From Brachycybe producta (Eukaryota > Arthropoda > Diplopoda > Playtdesmida > Andrognathidae), in contig JAUPFP010000005.1 of assembly GCA_036925085.1 (NCBI GenBank), positions 6,285,855 through 6,349,854 of the forward strand: a DNA stretch of 64,000 nt, given 5' to 3'. The notes beneath the pieces were generated by a model. That model searched no databases, was not told the origin of the DNA, and saw only the letters and a list, made by a program, of their open reading frames with translations. This document shows, piece after piece, positions 21,304 to 33,180 of this stretch (positions are counted from its first letter, which is position 1; each line of letters starts with the position of its first letter). The position numbers and the translations under genes were made by a program.

Positions 21304-23043
21304 CCGGAGATACAACATTTTGCCAAGTAAGCTTCGATCTCTCAATATTAAGGTTGTGAGATGAAGAAACGGAAGATTCTAGCTGAAAGTTTAAGCTGAA
21401 ATATATGATACCATTAGATATTTCTACCTGTTGTAGCTGACAAGCTAGCAGTGATGTCATCATCACATGATAGTCATCCACCAATAGTAATGTCAAAATG
21501 CCAATGCACGCAAATAATTTTCATATGAAAACCACAATGTTAAATCGTGCATCAAAATAAACGTTCTGCACAGCTTAGAACTAATTTCACATGAACCGGA
21601 AAGCTGAGCTTTATTTGTGTTTCATGTGTTTATTACATCAACTATATGAAAAGCTACAGGAAAACTATTTTAATTTTCAGTGCACTAATAAATTGGCCGT
21701 AAGAAGAAATTTAAAGTGTTTTAGAAACTTTTCCTGATGAAGTGAACTAACAAATTAAGGTTTTCAAAATGTTGATATCTTTAAAAACTAAACATCTTAG
21801 CACCTTTTGAATATTACACTTCAAGTTTTAAGGAAAAGCCGAATACAATAGTCATTTTCAAAAATCCAAAAAATATTAATATGAAAACACATCTTTTACT
21901 CTTCTACTTTCTTAAAACACATTCATTTGATACTATTATAAGAATAACCACCTCAAATAAAAGATCCAAAAGTCAAGAAAAACAATTTCTTTTTCATTTG
22001 AAAATCAATTAAATAAGATAAATAATTTTTCCATTAAAAAATGAAACGTTTTTAATGTTGTTTTTTTCTCTGCAAACTTCAGGAAACAATTTAGTGTAAA
22101 AACATAAACTTGAAGTACGTTTGTTTCAATACTTCGATAGATATCATCATGAAAACACCATTCATCTTTTTACTTGTTCATTCTAGTTTCTAAAAAAAAT
22201 TGGATGTTGTCTCTCTTTTTTTTAAAGTTACCTTTATAAAAAGTGAGTTAAAACTTGTCTAGGGTCCAGTCATGCAAGAAGAAAATGACCATTTCTTCAA
22301 TCTTTTATATAAGAAAAGGAACAAAATAAACATCCCTAGAACGAGGCTGGAGAGAAGGAATTGGGGGTACATGCAATTAGTGTCTCGTATAACCCCATCA
22401 TCTATCATTTTATGATGGCATCATTATAAAAAAGAACAGAAGAGAGACCACCGTAAAGAAATCATTATTAGACCCGCGGTATTAAAAAAAACTTGGCCAT
22501 ATTTGCTCGAAGATATCAATTGCAATTGCACCCATTTTGAAATCTCATGTTTAAACATCAACTTCGTTTTAGTACGAAACAAAAAAAGTGAAAGTAATCC
22601 ATCTAAAATTTCCAATTTTAGAAATGTTCTTATTAAAAAAAAATTCCAATAATTTTAATCACAACTTTGGTCCTGGACCTTGAAATTGGGTATGGGCCCT
22701 CTGAAGTTTTAAAATCTAATTTTTTTTAAATATATTTTTGAAAAATAAATAAAATTTAAATTGACTCAAATAAATTAATTTTTATGAATCAATTTAAACT
22801 TGATCGACTTTTGAATTTTAGAAAACTTCTCAAGTCGCAACTTTCTCAAAGTCGAAAACTAATAATTAATCTGAATTGAGGGCCACTTATATGGTTTAAT
22901 AATAGGTTAGTGTGTGTTTTATAACTTTAGAAATTTAAAAATAAATATTTACAAAAACAATTATTTGAACGAAAATAAAAATTCTCCCAAAAATTTTTAA
23001 ATAATGACTTTTCTCCAACTCGTCGGAACACAGGCAAATGTGC
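21304..23043. other. Non-coding stretch with CTAGTTTC repeat fragments
   Basis: Fragments of the fold-back family (TTTTAGAAACTT near 21720, TTCTACTTTCTTAAAACAC near 21900, CATTCTAGTTTC near 22180) lie in otherwise AT-rich DNA. No gene recognised. Confidence 0.5.
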
Positions 23044-23205
23044 CCAGCACCAACTTTTCGTTTGCTCCGCTCTTTTATGAGCGTCATCAATTTTTAATTG
23101 ATGTCACGGTCTGATGTCACGTGCCCCGCCCTTTTCAATTTCTAAATGGTTGATATTTGGCCTGACACTCATAAAAGGGCGGGGCAAACGAAAAGTTAGT
23201 GCTGG
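23044..23205. mobile_element. MITE-2 copy
   Basis: The ends CCAGCACCAACTTTTCG and CGAAAAGTTAGTGCTGG are inverted with one mismatch. The arms continue with CGCTCTTTTATGAGCG and CTCATAAAAGGGCGGGGC. The middle reads TCTGATGTCACGTGCCCCGC, a CpG-decayed relative of the MITE-1 core. No target duplication identified. Confidence 0.8.
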
Positions 23206-23653
23206 TCACACTTGATTGTGTCTGAACTGCGTCTGGCAGAATCCACCTGGGAGGATTTTTATTATGAGACGATTCTAACTGGGACAACGCCAAAGGTTGG
23301 AGGTGGAGGCTATCCGTGACGTGGAGGTAGTGAAAAAGTATAAACAAATGAAAAACAATATGCAAATTCAAATTGTAACAATATACAGAAGCGGAACGGA
23401 GTGCAAAAACAAAATTTACAAATGGAGCAGTGAGATGAAAACACTGCTAACTTTTCTCTATTATTTTTTTTTAAACTAAAACTATTTCCGTTTAAATCCA
23501 CTCTTTTAACTATTTGTAAATTCTTAGATATTGCATTCTCCACTCGACTCCAAATATGCTATTTAACCCGCTCGTTTATTCGTTTTTAATACCAGTACCT
23601 TCACGTCACTGCTAGCCTCCTACTCGAACCCTTGGCGTCATCTCAGTTAGAAT

Positions 23654-24688
23654 ACAGGCAATTAGAAATCGGGACGAACAGAATTTGGCTCCGCCCTTTT
23701 TATGACGAACGCAACTTCTAATTGGTTAGTTATGTAGTCTGACGTCACATGCTCCGCCCTTTTCAACGTCGAAACACAACAAACCAGGGTGGCAGTGATT
23801 TAAATCATGATTTAAATCAAATGATTTTTTTAGAAAAAAATTACATTTATTTAAACATTAAAAGTATACAATGAAAATAAAACAGTTCCCAGCATTTTTC
23901 TCTATGTTTATAAAATAAAGTCCGGTGTTAGTCCTTTCATTAATGCATTATTTTATTCGGAAGATATGCTTGAGGAAATGTCCCCAAATTGATTGGTGGA
24001 AATCAGGGACAAATACTGTAGATATAAATAGTAATAGTAATCTATTTAAGAACCTCAGAGGTAAACTATTTTAAGTCACCAAACCTATATTTTACAGTGG
24101 AGTCATTTGAAAGTTTTTCTCTTCATTGAAGAAATAGGACTTAACATGGTATACCACCATCTAGCAGCGGATGTGTAAAACTGTGGACTTACCACTGTTT
24201 ACAGCTGATAGAACTTGACAAGGTGTTTAAAAAACACAAATTTTACATCTTATGAAGATGCAAAATCGTGTTTTTTTAAAAGTGACTTAACACAGTTTAC
24301 CTCTGAGGTACTGATTTGCTTTGGGAACTGAAAAGACTGCAAAGCTTGTGTTATATGTTCAGAATGTTAAATTAAAAGTGCTTGAAACTTATTATTTTCA
24401 AATTTGAATGTTTATTGACATTTTTTTCTTGTTTTGCAATTATTTTACTAACAACTTAACAATTAACAATATCATTACTCATTTTTGCAAACATCGTCAT
24501 AAAAAAATTTAATATTTCATATAAATGAAAAAAAAAAAATCTGATTTAAATAAAAAAAAATCGATTTATTTGATTTTTTTAAAAAAATCAAAAAAATCAG
24601 CCACCCTGCAACAAACCAATTAGAAGTTGCCAGTCGTCATAAAAAGGGCGGAGCCAACTTCTGTTTGTCCCGATTTCTAATTGCCTGT
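23654..24688. mobile_element. MITE-1 copy, interrupted (hAT-like)
   Basis: Exact 8-bp target duplication GTTAGAAT at 23646-23653 and 24689-24696. The ends ACAGGCAATTAGAAATCGGG and CCCGATTTCTAATTGCCTGT are inverted. The two halves join to a copy of about 203 bp once the 824-bp insert and its duplicated target are removed, matching the 61423 copy. TGACGTCA at 23740-23747. Confidence 0.93.
23785..24608. mobile_element. hAT-like element, GATTTAAATC-word family
   Basis: Ends CAGGGTGGC and GCCACCCTG with exact 8-bp target duplications CAACAAAC (23777-23784 and 24609-24616). Both subterminal zones are built from GATTTAAATCA / AAAAATCGATTTATTT words; the 824-bp interior has no open frame for a transposase. 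TSD length and ends fit hAT. It is the youngest of the three nested layers because it splits MITE-1. Confidence 0.92.
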
Positions 24689-24702
24689 GTTAGAATCGTC
24701 TC

Positions 24703-25845
24703 AGCTGGAACACACCTTATGTGTCTGTAGTATGACCTTACGACCCCACCTCGCCCTTTTTTTTGCTATAATAAAACAACCTACCTCACCTCTTTTCATT
24801 TAAAAAAAGGTGACAAATAAATGCAGTGTAGCACCTTGAAATGGAATCTTTTATATACTTCTCTCTTCTACCCCGTCGTCATCCTTACAAGTTATATCGA
24901 GATAAGAAAAAATAAAAAGTGGAACCTCTAAACGTGAAAAATTTCAATAAAAATAAGAATCCCTTCTTGTGCATCTCTTAAAAACCTAGTAGCGATCTTT
25001 TTCTACTTCATCTTTAGAATAAAATAAGAAAATGACATAAAATGCTTTCTTTTTCTTCTTCTTTTTTTCAACCTTAAGGGCAAGAAGAAGAAGAAAAATC
25101 CATCTTCAGATTGTGCTGAATACAAATGTAATGTTAAGACTATATAATATTTGCGAGAATTTATACAACAGAACCAAAAAAAAGAAGACCTCAAGTGAAA
25201 CTTTATATAAAAAAATCACGTTTCTTTATAAAAAAATGAACCAAAAAAAAAAAAAATAAGAGATAAAAGTTAATCAGCATATATATTTGCAACAAAAAAT
25301 GTTTTTCTTCAGGGAATATGTAGAGAAATTATGCCTATCTCAACTTGGAGGAGGAGGAGGAGGAGGAGGAGAAGGCTTCATTTTTTTTCAAACATTTTTT
25401 TATAAAAACTTCTTTTTAAAACAAAAATGAAACTTTTTTGTGGCCTTCCCAAAAGGCATTCCGTAATTCCCAACAATAATTAAAATCTAAAACATAGTAG
25501 AGAATTTTCTAATAACTTATGTTGTCCAAAAAAAAAACTTCAAAGTAAAACGTTTATGGCTGTTTCACGACTGAACAACAAAAAAAGATAAGTTTCAACA
25601 TAGGGCAGCGCCCAAAATGTGGCAATCACTGCTAACTTCTATTTTTTTAACAATTTTTACTGTTAATGCCTAGCTATTTACAAGGTGACGCAAGAGTCCA
25701 TACACAGAACAGAAATTCGTGTAAATCTTTCTTTTGCTAGAAAATTAGCATTAGGACCCATTATAACTTTAATTTTTTTTTAAGAACAACTGATTTTCAA
25801 AAGTTTGAAAATCAGTGGCAGTTCTCTGATTATTCTGAGTTTCAG
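24703..25845. other. Non-coding stretch
   Basis: A (GGA)n run at 25347-25371, poly-A near 25240, and GTGGCAATCACTGCTAAC at about 25621 shared with 17882 and 47258. No gene. Confidence 0.5.
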
Positions 25846-26165
25846 GATTTTTCGAATGTTAAAAATTCTTAAATCCTTGTGCTTTTCGAAGCTTTTTTGA
25901 AGTTCTGGGGCCAGCTGAGCCCTCCCCTGTGGCCTTTTTAGAGTTTTTAGAGCATTTAAATTTTTTCGACTTTTGGTCGTTTTTTTTTTTTTTGAAAAAA
26001 GCCAAAGACTTGGATTTTGACCCATTTTTTTTCGAATTTTAAAAATTCTTGAATCCTTGTGCTTTTCCAAGCATTTTAAGACAAATGGGGCCAGTTGAGC
26101 GCTCTTGAGGCATTTTAGAGTCTTTAAATGTTTTTCGACTTTTGGCTACTTTCTGGCATATACAA
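25846..26165. repeat. Direct duplication, about 180-bp period
   Basis: The block TTCGAATKTTAAAAATTCTT followed by AATCCTTGTGCTTTTC starts near 25853 and again near 26033. Each is followed by GGGGCCAGYTGAGC, TTTTAGAGT and TTTTCGACTTTTGG in the same order. The minus-strand frame at 25780-26070 spans the first unit and has a Lys-rich composition; no domain is recognisable. Confidence 0.78.
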
Positions 26166-27746
26166 CATATTGGCAATGCACGTTTCAGTTATATTTTTAA
26201 TTTAAATAATACAACAAACAGTTATCTTTATGGTACACGTTTACTTTTTACTTTGCCTTTGGAAGTGGCTCGATAAAGGCGTCTGTCTTATTTCACATGA
26301 AGTCAGTTCAAAAGAGTTTAGAAACTGAACGCACTGCTGGATTCGACAAAGTTTGCTTTTTGCCAAACTAACTCAAAATACCTCACAATTTTGGCACATA
26401 CACAGTATACACACACCTTTATAAAGTAAACCTAAAAAAACAAGCTCAATATACTTGATTACCTACTCTACCAATGAAGAAAAATTGGCAAACTTGTTCA
26501 TGCATTGAATAACCTTATTCACTTGCCGCCTCTCTTTATCATGAGTTTATCCTAACAAAATCCCCACCTTAGACCACAGATTCCCATTCACATTCATCAC
26601 CAACCCCAAGACGCCATTCTATTTTTTTTTCTTCTTCATCTTACCATTCTTTTTATCCTTCAGTAATGAATTTCAATGAAACACACACACACGCATATAG
26701 CATATCAATTGACCAATTTTTTTCAATTTACAACAAAACATTGCATCAAAACAAATTGGGGTCTCTTTGATCTTGTATAAAAAAAAACAATAAAGGAATT
26801 TTTTGGAACAAAAATCCATTTAAATAGTAGGCTACATTTAATACTCTTTTTTTGCAAAATGTCAACTTGTTTTTTTTTTTGAAAAACTTTGACAAACTTT
26901 GAATGTAGACAATAGCAGACAATTTCGTTTTTCTATAACTGACAGAAAACTTTAAACTTCATTTCAATCACAATTAAGATAAGCTTCAGTGAGGAGGAAA
27001 AATGATGAGAAGAAGAAACCCATAAAAATGTGGCTATCATTAAACAATATGTTTGGCGTGAAATTGGAAGGTGTAGAAAGGGGGGGGGGAGAGATCTATT
27101 TTCCATCGCACATTTTTCTTAAGATGGGGAACTTGAGAATAATTAATGTTTGGTATAAAAATTCAAACAAGATTTGGTCGACTTTTTTTTTTATTTTGTC
27201 CATTTTAACTTCATCCTATCACCACCACCCACCCACCACGTAATATTTCCGAACTTCTTTAAAATCGATTAGTAAAATAGCTAAATAAGAAAGTGGCTGC
27301 TTCTTCATAATAAAAAATACACTACAGGATGAGTTTGTTTTGTTAGTATAGATCTAAATGGGTTGCTAGAACTCAATGAAATAACTCAGAAAACCGATAT
27401 TTTAAGAGTAGAAAAGTCGAGTACTCCAAAATACAATAGTTAATCTAGGGAAATGTAACACTGGCAAAAGGTTCAAAGAGCCCATGTGCGTTTTCATCAT
27501 GGCAGATAGGCAGCAAATTATTTCAAAGACTTTCCATTTTGTGGAATTTTTTTTGAGAAGATTTTTTCAGAGTTCTTTTCAATAAACTCTAATAAAAAGC
27601 CTTAAGTAAATTAGTTTTTATAAATGATTGAAAAACGTGTTTGAATGAAGTTCAAGTTTACTATACAGTAGAAAATCATCACCAAACAGAAGAAATGGGA
27701 ATATTTTTTCGTGTTAAAAGAAATACTTTTCATGCTATTTTACAGG
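26166..27746. other. Non-coding AT-rich stretch
   Basis: A G-run near 27081, short AC run near 26682 and T-runs. The frame at 26989-27243 starts with basic residues and ends in a CAC-rich repeat; not credible as a gene. Confidence 0.5.
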
Positions 27747-27944
27747 ACTAGACCAATGGTACATTTATATTTATTCAGGCCCCCTAGGGGCTGTGTATAT
27801 TTCAAGGTCCATGGTTTTTAACAATTTTTCTGTATTTAAATATGCTTGACTAAAGTTTTGACTTTTAGAGCCCCTAAAAATTGGGGGCCATAGGCGCGCC
27901 GGCGCCGAGTGCGCCTATGCCTAAAATGACTACTGGACCAGACC
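27747..27944. mobile_element. Possible short DNA element with GC-rich palindrome
   Basis: GGACTAGACC (27747-27756) and GGACCAGACC (27935-27944) flank the segment as near-identical direct repeats. Inside are the palindrome GCCCCCTAGGGGC near 27779 and an inverted CATAGGCGC...GCGCCTATG pair around a CpG-rich core near 27890-27918. The ends are not clearly inverted, so the call is tentative. Confidence 0.3.
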
Positions 27945-29219
27945 GAAAATATATTTTGTGTTATCCACTGTATCATGTTATCGCTTTTCGTGTTAAACGG
28001 GTTTCTCTTCATTTTTAATTCTCAATTAATAATTTGATTGTTATATCAATAACTTTTTTGAAAGTCAAAACTTTATGATTAACCATTATATAGTGACAGT
28101 GCAGTTAAGTTAACTGCGTTAAATAACTATGATTTACTTTACTATATTTGTTTCGACTAAAAAATTAACTGTGGCTAATAGCAGCCTGAAACAAAAAATA
28201 ATCCAGTTAAAATACCTAAAGAAAACCAATGCCTATTAGCTATTACATTCCTTTCCGCGTCTTAGGAAGAGTTGTTATTCTATTACAGGCTGTCCCAAAA
28301 CCAACGCTTCCAAAATCAAGTTACCAAAGTATAAAAAGAGCGACGCATATAAATGCTACACATTTAAAACCCACAGTTGATTTTTAACAATCCTATCAAA
28401 ATGTAGTTAAACAAAGAATAAAACAAATTTATAAACGAATTAAAAAAAGTTGCTGAAATTTAATAAAACTGGTTTAAATTGCAAATCTCCTTTTAAAAAA
28501 AAAATTCAATAACTTTCATAATTCTTTACGAAATTAATTTCCTTTTTAAACTACATTCTGATAGATAGTTTAACAACCATCACCTTAAGTTTCAAATGTG
28601 TAGTTCTTGAGATATTAAATTTTAAACAATACACACACATCCTAGATAATAATAATAGACATGGATGGGCGTTGTTTCTGGGCCGTACTGTATGTAGAAA
28701 GAACTATAGAAAAATCTAAGCTCTGGTTGTTCTATATTTTACTTCTCTAACCCAGAAAAACGAAACAAAACATTGGATTAAAGGATAGAGATAAAATCGT
28801 TGAATGCCATTACGACACAAAAAATATTGAATTAAGCCACAAATTTGAATGTAACCAAACATTATAAAAATACAGGTCGTTTCTAAAGCCTTTCCTAGCT
28901 TAAACCAACTACCTTTAAATGTGCTTGTCTTCTGAATATATAGTAACAAAGTTCGTTTTAATCAAAGCGCAACATTCTTAAAACAAGTTTAAAAAGAAAT
29001 AAAAATTATTATTTGTAAATAAATACAATGTAAACTGTTTAACACGAAATGGAAGGGATCAGAATGTTTTCCTGTTAAACGAATTTCACGTTAAAATTAA
29101 ACGTTTAAAATAATGTAAACTAAATTTACCTTTTCCAATTAAACTTTTAAATATTTAAAAAAAAAAAAAATGCAAATTGTCATTTTTCTCTGAAAAGTTA
29201 ATTTTTAATTTTCAAAGGT
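27945..29219. other. Non-coding stretch
   Basis: GTGCAGTTAAGTTAACTGCG near 28095 is a solitary fragment of the AGTTAAC-word MITE family, and poly-A lies at 29158-29170. No gene. Confidence 0.5.
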
Positions 29220-29480
29220 TAATTCTATTTTATTCAGCGAAACGTAGGCAGAAAGAAAAAAAAACATGAAACTGTTTCTTCCCAACAAGCGTAATTACAT
29301 TTTGTCAGCCAATAGAAAAGCGTCCTTCAGTAGCATTATTTTAAATGGCTCCTCCAAGTCCTCCTACTATTAACTTCAATAAATTCAAAACTGGTTTTGA
29401 AAGTATTTTCTGTTGTGTTAAGAGGTGAGAATCCTTCGAACGCGAAGGAAAGCAGAAATGAAAAGAAAACATTTTTTTAT
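29220..29480. mobile_element. Decayed GGATCACACATGCAG-family copy
   Basis: The core GTAATTACATTTTGTCAGCC, AATAGAAAAGCGTCCTTCAG lies near 29290-29330. CGAACGCGAAGGAAAGCAG lies near 29439. Both align with 15407 and 57498. The termini are not preserved. Confidence 0.5.
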
Positions 29481-29509
29481 GATTTCTGCGTTATCGTCGG
29501 TTTTTGCCG

Positions 29510-29760
29510 GTCACATCAAAGGATGTTCGTGTTCCGGTCAGAAGTAGTTTGGATGTCTCAGCAAACATTTCCGCGAACATCCATCCAGTCATTGACGATT
29601 CTGAAATTATGAGGTTACCAACTGGAACCATGTTTGCGAACATGTTCTGTTCAAGTTTAGACTTTCTGACCACAGCGAACAGAACAAACAAACTTTTTTT
29701 AAATGTTCGCGAACAGTGTTCGGTTCGTTGTTCTGTTCTAGTCTGGACCCATCCTTACTG
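29510..29760. mobile_element. hAT-like element, GTTCGCGAAC-word family (right end clear)
   Basis: The right end read inward is CAGTAAGGATGGGTCCAGAC, which fits the group A end pattern. The body is an array of GAACA/TGTTC words, including GTTTGCGAACATGTTC and GTTCGCGAACAGTGTTC. The left end is uncertain (an AAAGGATGTTCG motif near 29518), and no target duplication could be fixed. Confidence 0.5.
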
Positions 29761-30540
29761 GTCTATTTTTTTATCAATCATTGAACTTTTTTCTTAATGT
29801 TACATAAGGAAAAAAAAAAGTATTCTAATGTTGGTTCTCTCAACCCACTTAATAATTTTCGAATTTCGACACAACCAGTACACATAACATCAAGAAATAT
29901 GAAATGAGGCCCCATAATAATAATAATAATAATAACCAGTTATAAAACCAGCTTAACGTATTTCGACATCAGAAGAAGAAGAAAAATCCCATCAAAAGAC
30001 TAAGAAAATTTTGATGCAGTTCCCATAAAAAATAATTCTTCAAAAGATCTTTAAGCCACGTAACTGTACAATGTGTACAATGCACATCCCATCCATCCCA
30101 ATGTATTTCTTATTCGTCTTCCCTCCCCTCATTCATTTTAAGAATTCTCCGATCATCTTTAAAATGACGACGATAAAAAATGACTGCCATCAAAAAAGTA
30201 TAGAAAATAGCCAAGGAATCCATTAAATGAGTATGGACACATTAATATTCATACATTTTTTGAGTGTAATGTAACCTAAAAAAAAGAAAGAAAGACTTGA
30301 AACAAAAGCTTAAAAAAATTGGGGTTGAAATGACGTCATCAGAGAGAGAGAAATGACAGGAAGAAAAAGAGCCGGAACTGTGATGGGCTCCATCAGAAAC
30401 ATCCGACTTATAAAGTAAAAAAAAGAGTAGAAAGGCAGAAATTATCAACCAGAAATTGAGATGCAACATTAATATGAACAATACTGAAGGCAATTAAATG
30501 ATTTGTGTTTCGATTGATGTGTAACTAAGCAAATTGTAAA
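29761..30540. other. Non-coding stretch
   Basis: An (AAT)n run at 29914-29934 and TGACGTCATC near 30333 (CRE-like, outside any MITE). No gene. Confidence 0.5.
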
Positions 30541-31070
30541 TAGAGATGTCAACGGTTCGGAATCGGTAGAACCAGTTCGCCAATTACTAGAACTGATAGA
30601 ACCGGTTCACCGGTATAAGTCCAATTGATAAGAAATGGTTTTGAACCGAAGAGATTCGGTTCCACCCTTCGCCAACTTTAACTAATATGCTGCTACAATT
30701 CTGTTAATACATATTGATAAACAGTTTGAACTGGTTCGTCCAGATCCAGAAACTGATCACAACCGGTTTCCAAAAAAAATAAAATAAAATCACGAACCGA
30801 TTAAACACAGGCAATTAGAAAACTGGATGAACAGAAGTTGGCTCCGCCCTTTTTATGACGAACGGCAACTTCTAATTGGTTTGTTGTGTGGTTCGACATT
30901 GAAAAAGGCGGAGCATGTGACGTCAGACTACATAACCAAACAAATTAGAAGTTGCGTTCGTCACAAAAAGGGCGGAGCCAATTTCTGTTCATTCCGTTTT
31001 CTAATTGCTAGTGATGAAACAGGTTCTGAACCGAGTAGAAACGGTTCGATTCTACCCGTTGCCACCTCCA
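30541..31070. mobile_element. hAT-like element, CGGTTC-word family, with nested MITE-1
   Basis: The ends TAGAGATGTCAACGG and, reversed, TGGAGGTGGCAACGG match at 12 of 15 positions. The flanks ATTGTAAA (30533-30540) and ACTGTAAA (31071-31078) are an 8-bp target duplication with one mismatch. The body repeats GGTTCGGAATCGG, GAACCGGTTCACCGG and AACCGGTT words. MITE-1 sits inside at 30807. Non-coding; GGTTCGATTC near 31043 mimics a tRNA B box but is part of the word array. Confidence 0.88.
30807..31012. mobile_element. MITE-1 copy nested in a hAT-like element
   Basis: The ends ACAGGCAATTAGAAAACTGG and TTTTCTAATTGCTAGT are inverted. The target duplication is GATTAAAC (30799-30806) and GATGAAAC (31013-31020), 7 of 8. 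TGACGTCA at 30918-30925 with the core inverted relative to 61423. Because it splits the 30541 element it is the younger insertion. Confidence 0.9.
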
Positions 31071-31875
31071 ACTGTAAAATTCATTCTACTTATCAAAAGT
31101 AGATATTTAAAAAAATACGTTATTTTAGAAACTAGAAGAGTAAAGAAATTCTACGAGAATATCTTTCAAAAACAAGCATTTTAAGCAGTATGGAAATGGA
31201 CAACTGAATTAATTAATTAATCGCTATTTTGTACTTCAAAATGGCACACTTTATAGCCAAGTGCAGACCGGGCGATAATTATGGCCGGAAACATTGTCGT
31301 CAGCCATGTTTTTTGAAGACTGGAGATGTCTTTGCAGATACAAAGCAACATCGCCCGAGTATCCAGCAACTTGACATCAAAGAGTGTTGTTTGTTTCTCT
31401 TGTTTCCCACTTTTAAATGGAAAACATCGCTCAGTCAGTACCTGGAAGCAAAGCACACAAACAAAGCACTAACACCACCACAGGCGGTTAACAAATCCAT
31501 TACAGAACTGAACAACAGTTATACTGAATTCTAATTGTACATTCAACATCACTGGCCACATGTATCCAGATACAAGTCGCTGGATACTTGTGTCCGGCGA
31601 TTATCGCCTTATCGGTACTCGAGCTAATGGCACCCAAAAAAAGATCATGTACTAAGGGTCCTTCATGAATTTTGTCCTGGAAATTCATCATATAAAATTC
31701 TTCACGTTGTGTGGAATTCACAAAAAAAAAACAAGCAAAAAAAAACAAGCAAAGACTCAATACAGTTTTTGAATTTAATAATTAACTTCATTCTTTGAAT
31801 TCATAAACAGAAGATTTTTATTAGAATTTAGACACAATAGAAAAAAAACCTTGTGTCATGCTAACAAATTAAAAC
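31071..31875. other. Unclassified, slightly less AT-rich non-coding stretch
   Basis: Frames open on both strands at 31217-31534 are short and unlike known families. GTATCCAG and CTGGATAC form an inverted pair at 31562-31587, and GGGCGATAATTATGG / CGGCGATTATCGCC are partly inverted across the segment, so it may be an old inverted-repeat element. Confidence 0.4.
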
Positions 31876-31922
31876 TTAGGCATGGATCCCACATATGCGC
31901 AGGGGGGGGGGGGGGGGGGGGG
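31876..31922. repeat. GGATC-family end followed by G21
   Basis: TTAGGCATGGATCCCACATA is an end of the GGATCACACATGCAG family. It runs directly into 21 consecutive G (31902-31922). No partner end was found. Confidence 0.6.
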
Positions 31923-32092
31923 TGGTAGTGGGGAAGCAGTTCAGAAAGAAATGAAATTAAAAACCATCAGGAAAAGTTTGTTTCAGTTTTACTTTCGTAC
32001 GCGTTCAAAGAGTTTTCACATATTAGAATAGGCTCACGCTTACTTTGACCAAAAACCCTTTTGCAATTCATGTTTTTATTTTTTTTTATCAG

Positions 32093-32115
32093 TAAAGCAG
32101 CGATCACACTGACTT

Positions 32116-32149
<34 letters not shown>

Positions 32150-32361
32150 CAAGATTTCGTACGAAAAATGAGTCAAATATTTCTGCGAATCTCGCACAGT
32201 TTCTTGCAAATAAACGAAGATGAGCTTTTTCTGTAAGACGGTGTACAAGAAACCACTTAAAAGTCTTGCAAGGGTATTAATCACACTGGCAATTGCAATT
32301 AATTCAAAGACACATTGCAGTGAATCTTGCTTTATATATTGCCAATGTGATCGCCGCTTTA
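32093..32361. mobile_element. MITE, group B, TTGCAAGA-word family (copy 2)
   Basis: The ends TAAAGCAGCGATCACACTG and, reversed, TAAAGCGGCGATCACATTGG are bounded by TA on both sides. It is collinear with 8047-8289. A C32 run (32117-32148) begins 24 bp inside the left end. Confidence 0.85.
32117..32148. repeat. C32 homopolymer
   Basis: Thirty-two consecutive C, the longest mononucleotide run here. It lies 194 bp after a G21 run on the same strand, so the two could pair. Confidence 0.95.
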
Positions 32362-33180
32362 TATGTGAACCAGATAATGTCAATAAAAGTGACATGAGAC
32401 ACAAACAAACAATTCTCAAATAGGAAATTAGAATTTCATGCCCAATATTATAATTTCTTCTTCTTCTTCTTCTTCTGCTTCCGCGCTGCTGTATAAATTG
32501 TTAAAATTCATTTTACTCATACATAAATATAATTTACTTCCCTCTGCATTTGATATTTTCTCTCGAAGCGCCACCTATTTACGCTTCATGAAGTTCGTTC
32601 ACAAACAAAGCAATGAGGCAAATGGTAATGACAAGGGGTTGTGATGATGTAATGTCTACACACAATTAAAATAAGGAGGAGATGAGGGATAAGGAGGGAG
32701 GGAGGAAAGGGAACATCATCATCATCTATCTGTACTCAAAGGGGTTCAACAACATCACCATTGCGCGCCTCAAGGCAATATTTTCTCTTTCAATCCTCTG
32801 GAGCGTTAATCCCATCAAACTTCCAATTTGCCACGTTGATGAAGTCATGATTAAATTTTAAACTTTTTTTTTTTTACTTTCAAATGCATAGATTATTAAT
32901 GCAACCATTTTTCAATACCCTCATTAATCATTATTTATTAACCATTTTGGGTCGTTTTTCAATCCTTAAAAATTATAAAAGGAAAAAAAAAGGGAGAAAT
33001 TATGTACAGTATGTCCCAGAACAAAAGTTTCAATATGGTAGCAACAAAATACTACCAGGTGGCGCACGAAAATCGTCCGCCATTTTTAAAAAAATTAACT
33101 TCTCAGAAACTATTAAAAGCTACCAAATTTCAAATATAAGATCGAAATTCAAGAAGAATACGTGGCATAAAAGCTTTAAC
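32362..33180. other. Non-coding stretch
   Basis: (TTC)n at 32454-32476, ATC run near 32720, and AGCGCCACCTAT at 32567-32578, a CTCF-like core on the minus strand. A plus-strand frame covering 32884-33405 has 173 codons but runs into the repeat array below; its composition (Lys/Asn/Ser-rich) is that of AT-rich DNA. Confidence 0.5.

Larger units (their letters stand above)
23266..24702. mobile_element. Outer inverted-repeat element of a three-level nest
   Basis: The left arm (23266-about 23350) starts GAGACGATTCTAACTG and runs through ACGCCAAAGGTTGGAGGTGG, AGGCTATCCGTGACGTGGAG. The right arm (about 23560-23653 plus 24697-24702) is its diverged reverse complement, interrupted at GTTAGAAT by MITE-1. 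Removing the insert restores the GAGACGATTCTAACTG match. The interior between the arms is AT-rich and non-coding. Outer boundaries are set by where similarity stops; no target duplication was found. Confidence 0.65.

Noticed and set aside
21095-21496. 133-residue minus-strand frame with LQLEYVH repeats
   Set aside because: It coincides with a 21-bp tandem repeat whose length keeps frames open; no domain outside the array.
31036-31062. tRNA B-box-like GGTTCGATTC
   Set aside because: No A box or cloverleaf at the right spacing; the sequence belongs to the CGGTTC word array of the 30541 element.
31217-31534. Overlapping frames of 79-101 residues on opposite strands
   Set aside because: No recognisable domain; inverted words at both sides suggest an old non-coding element.
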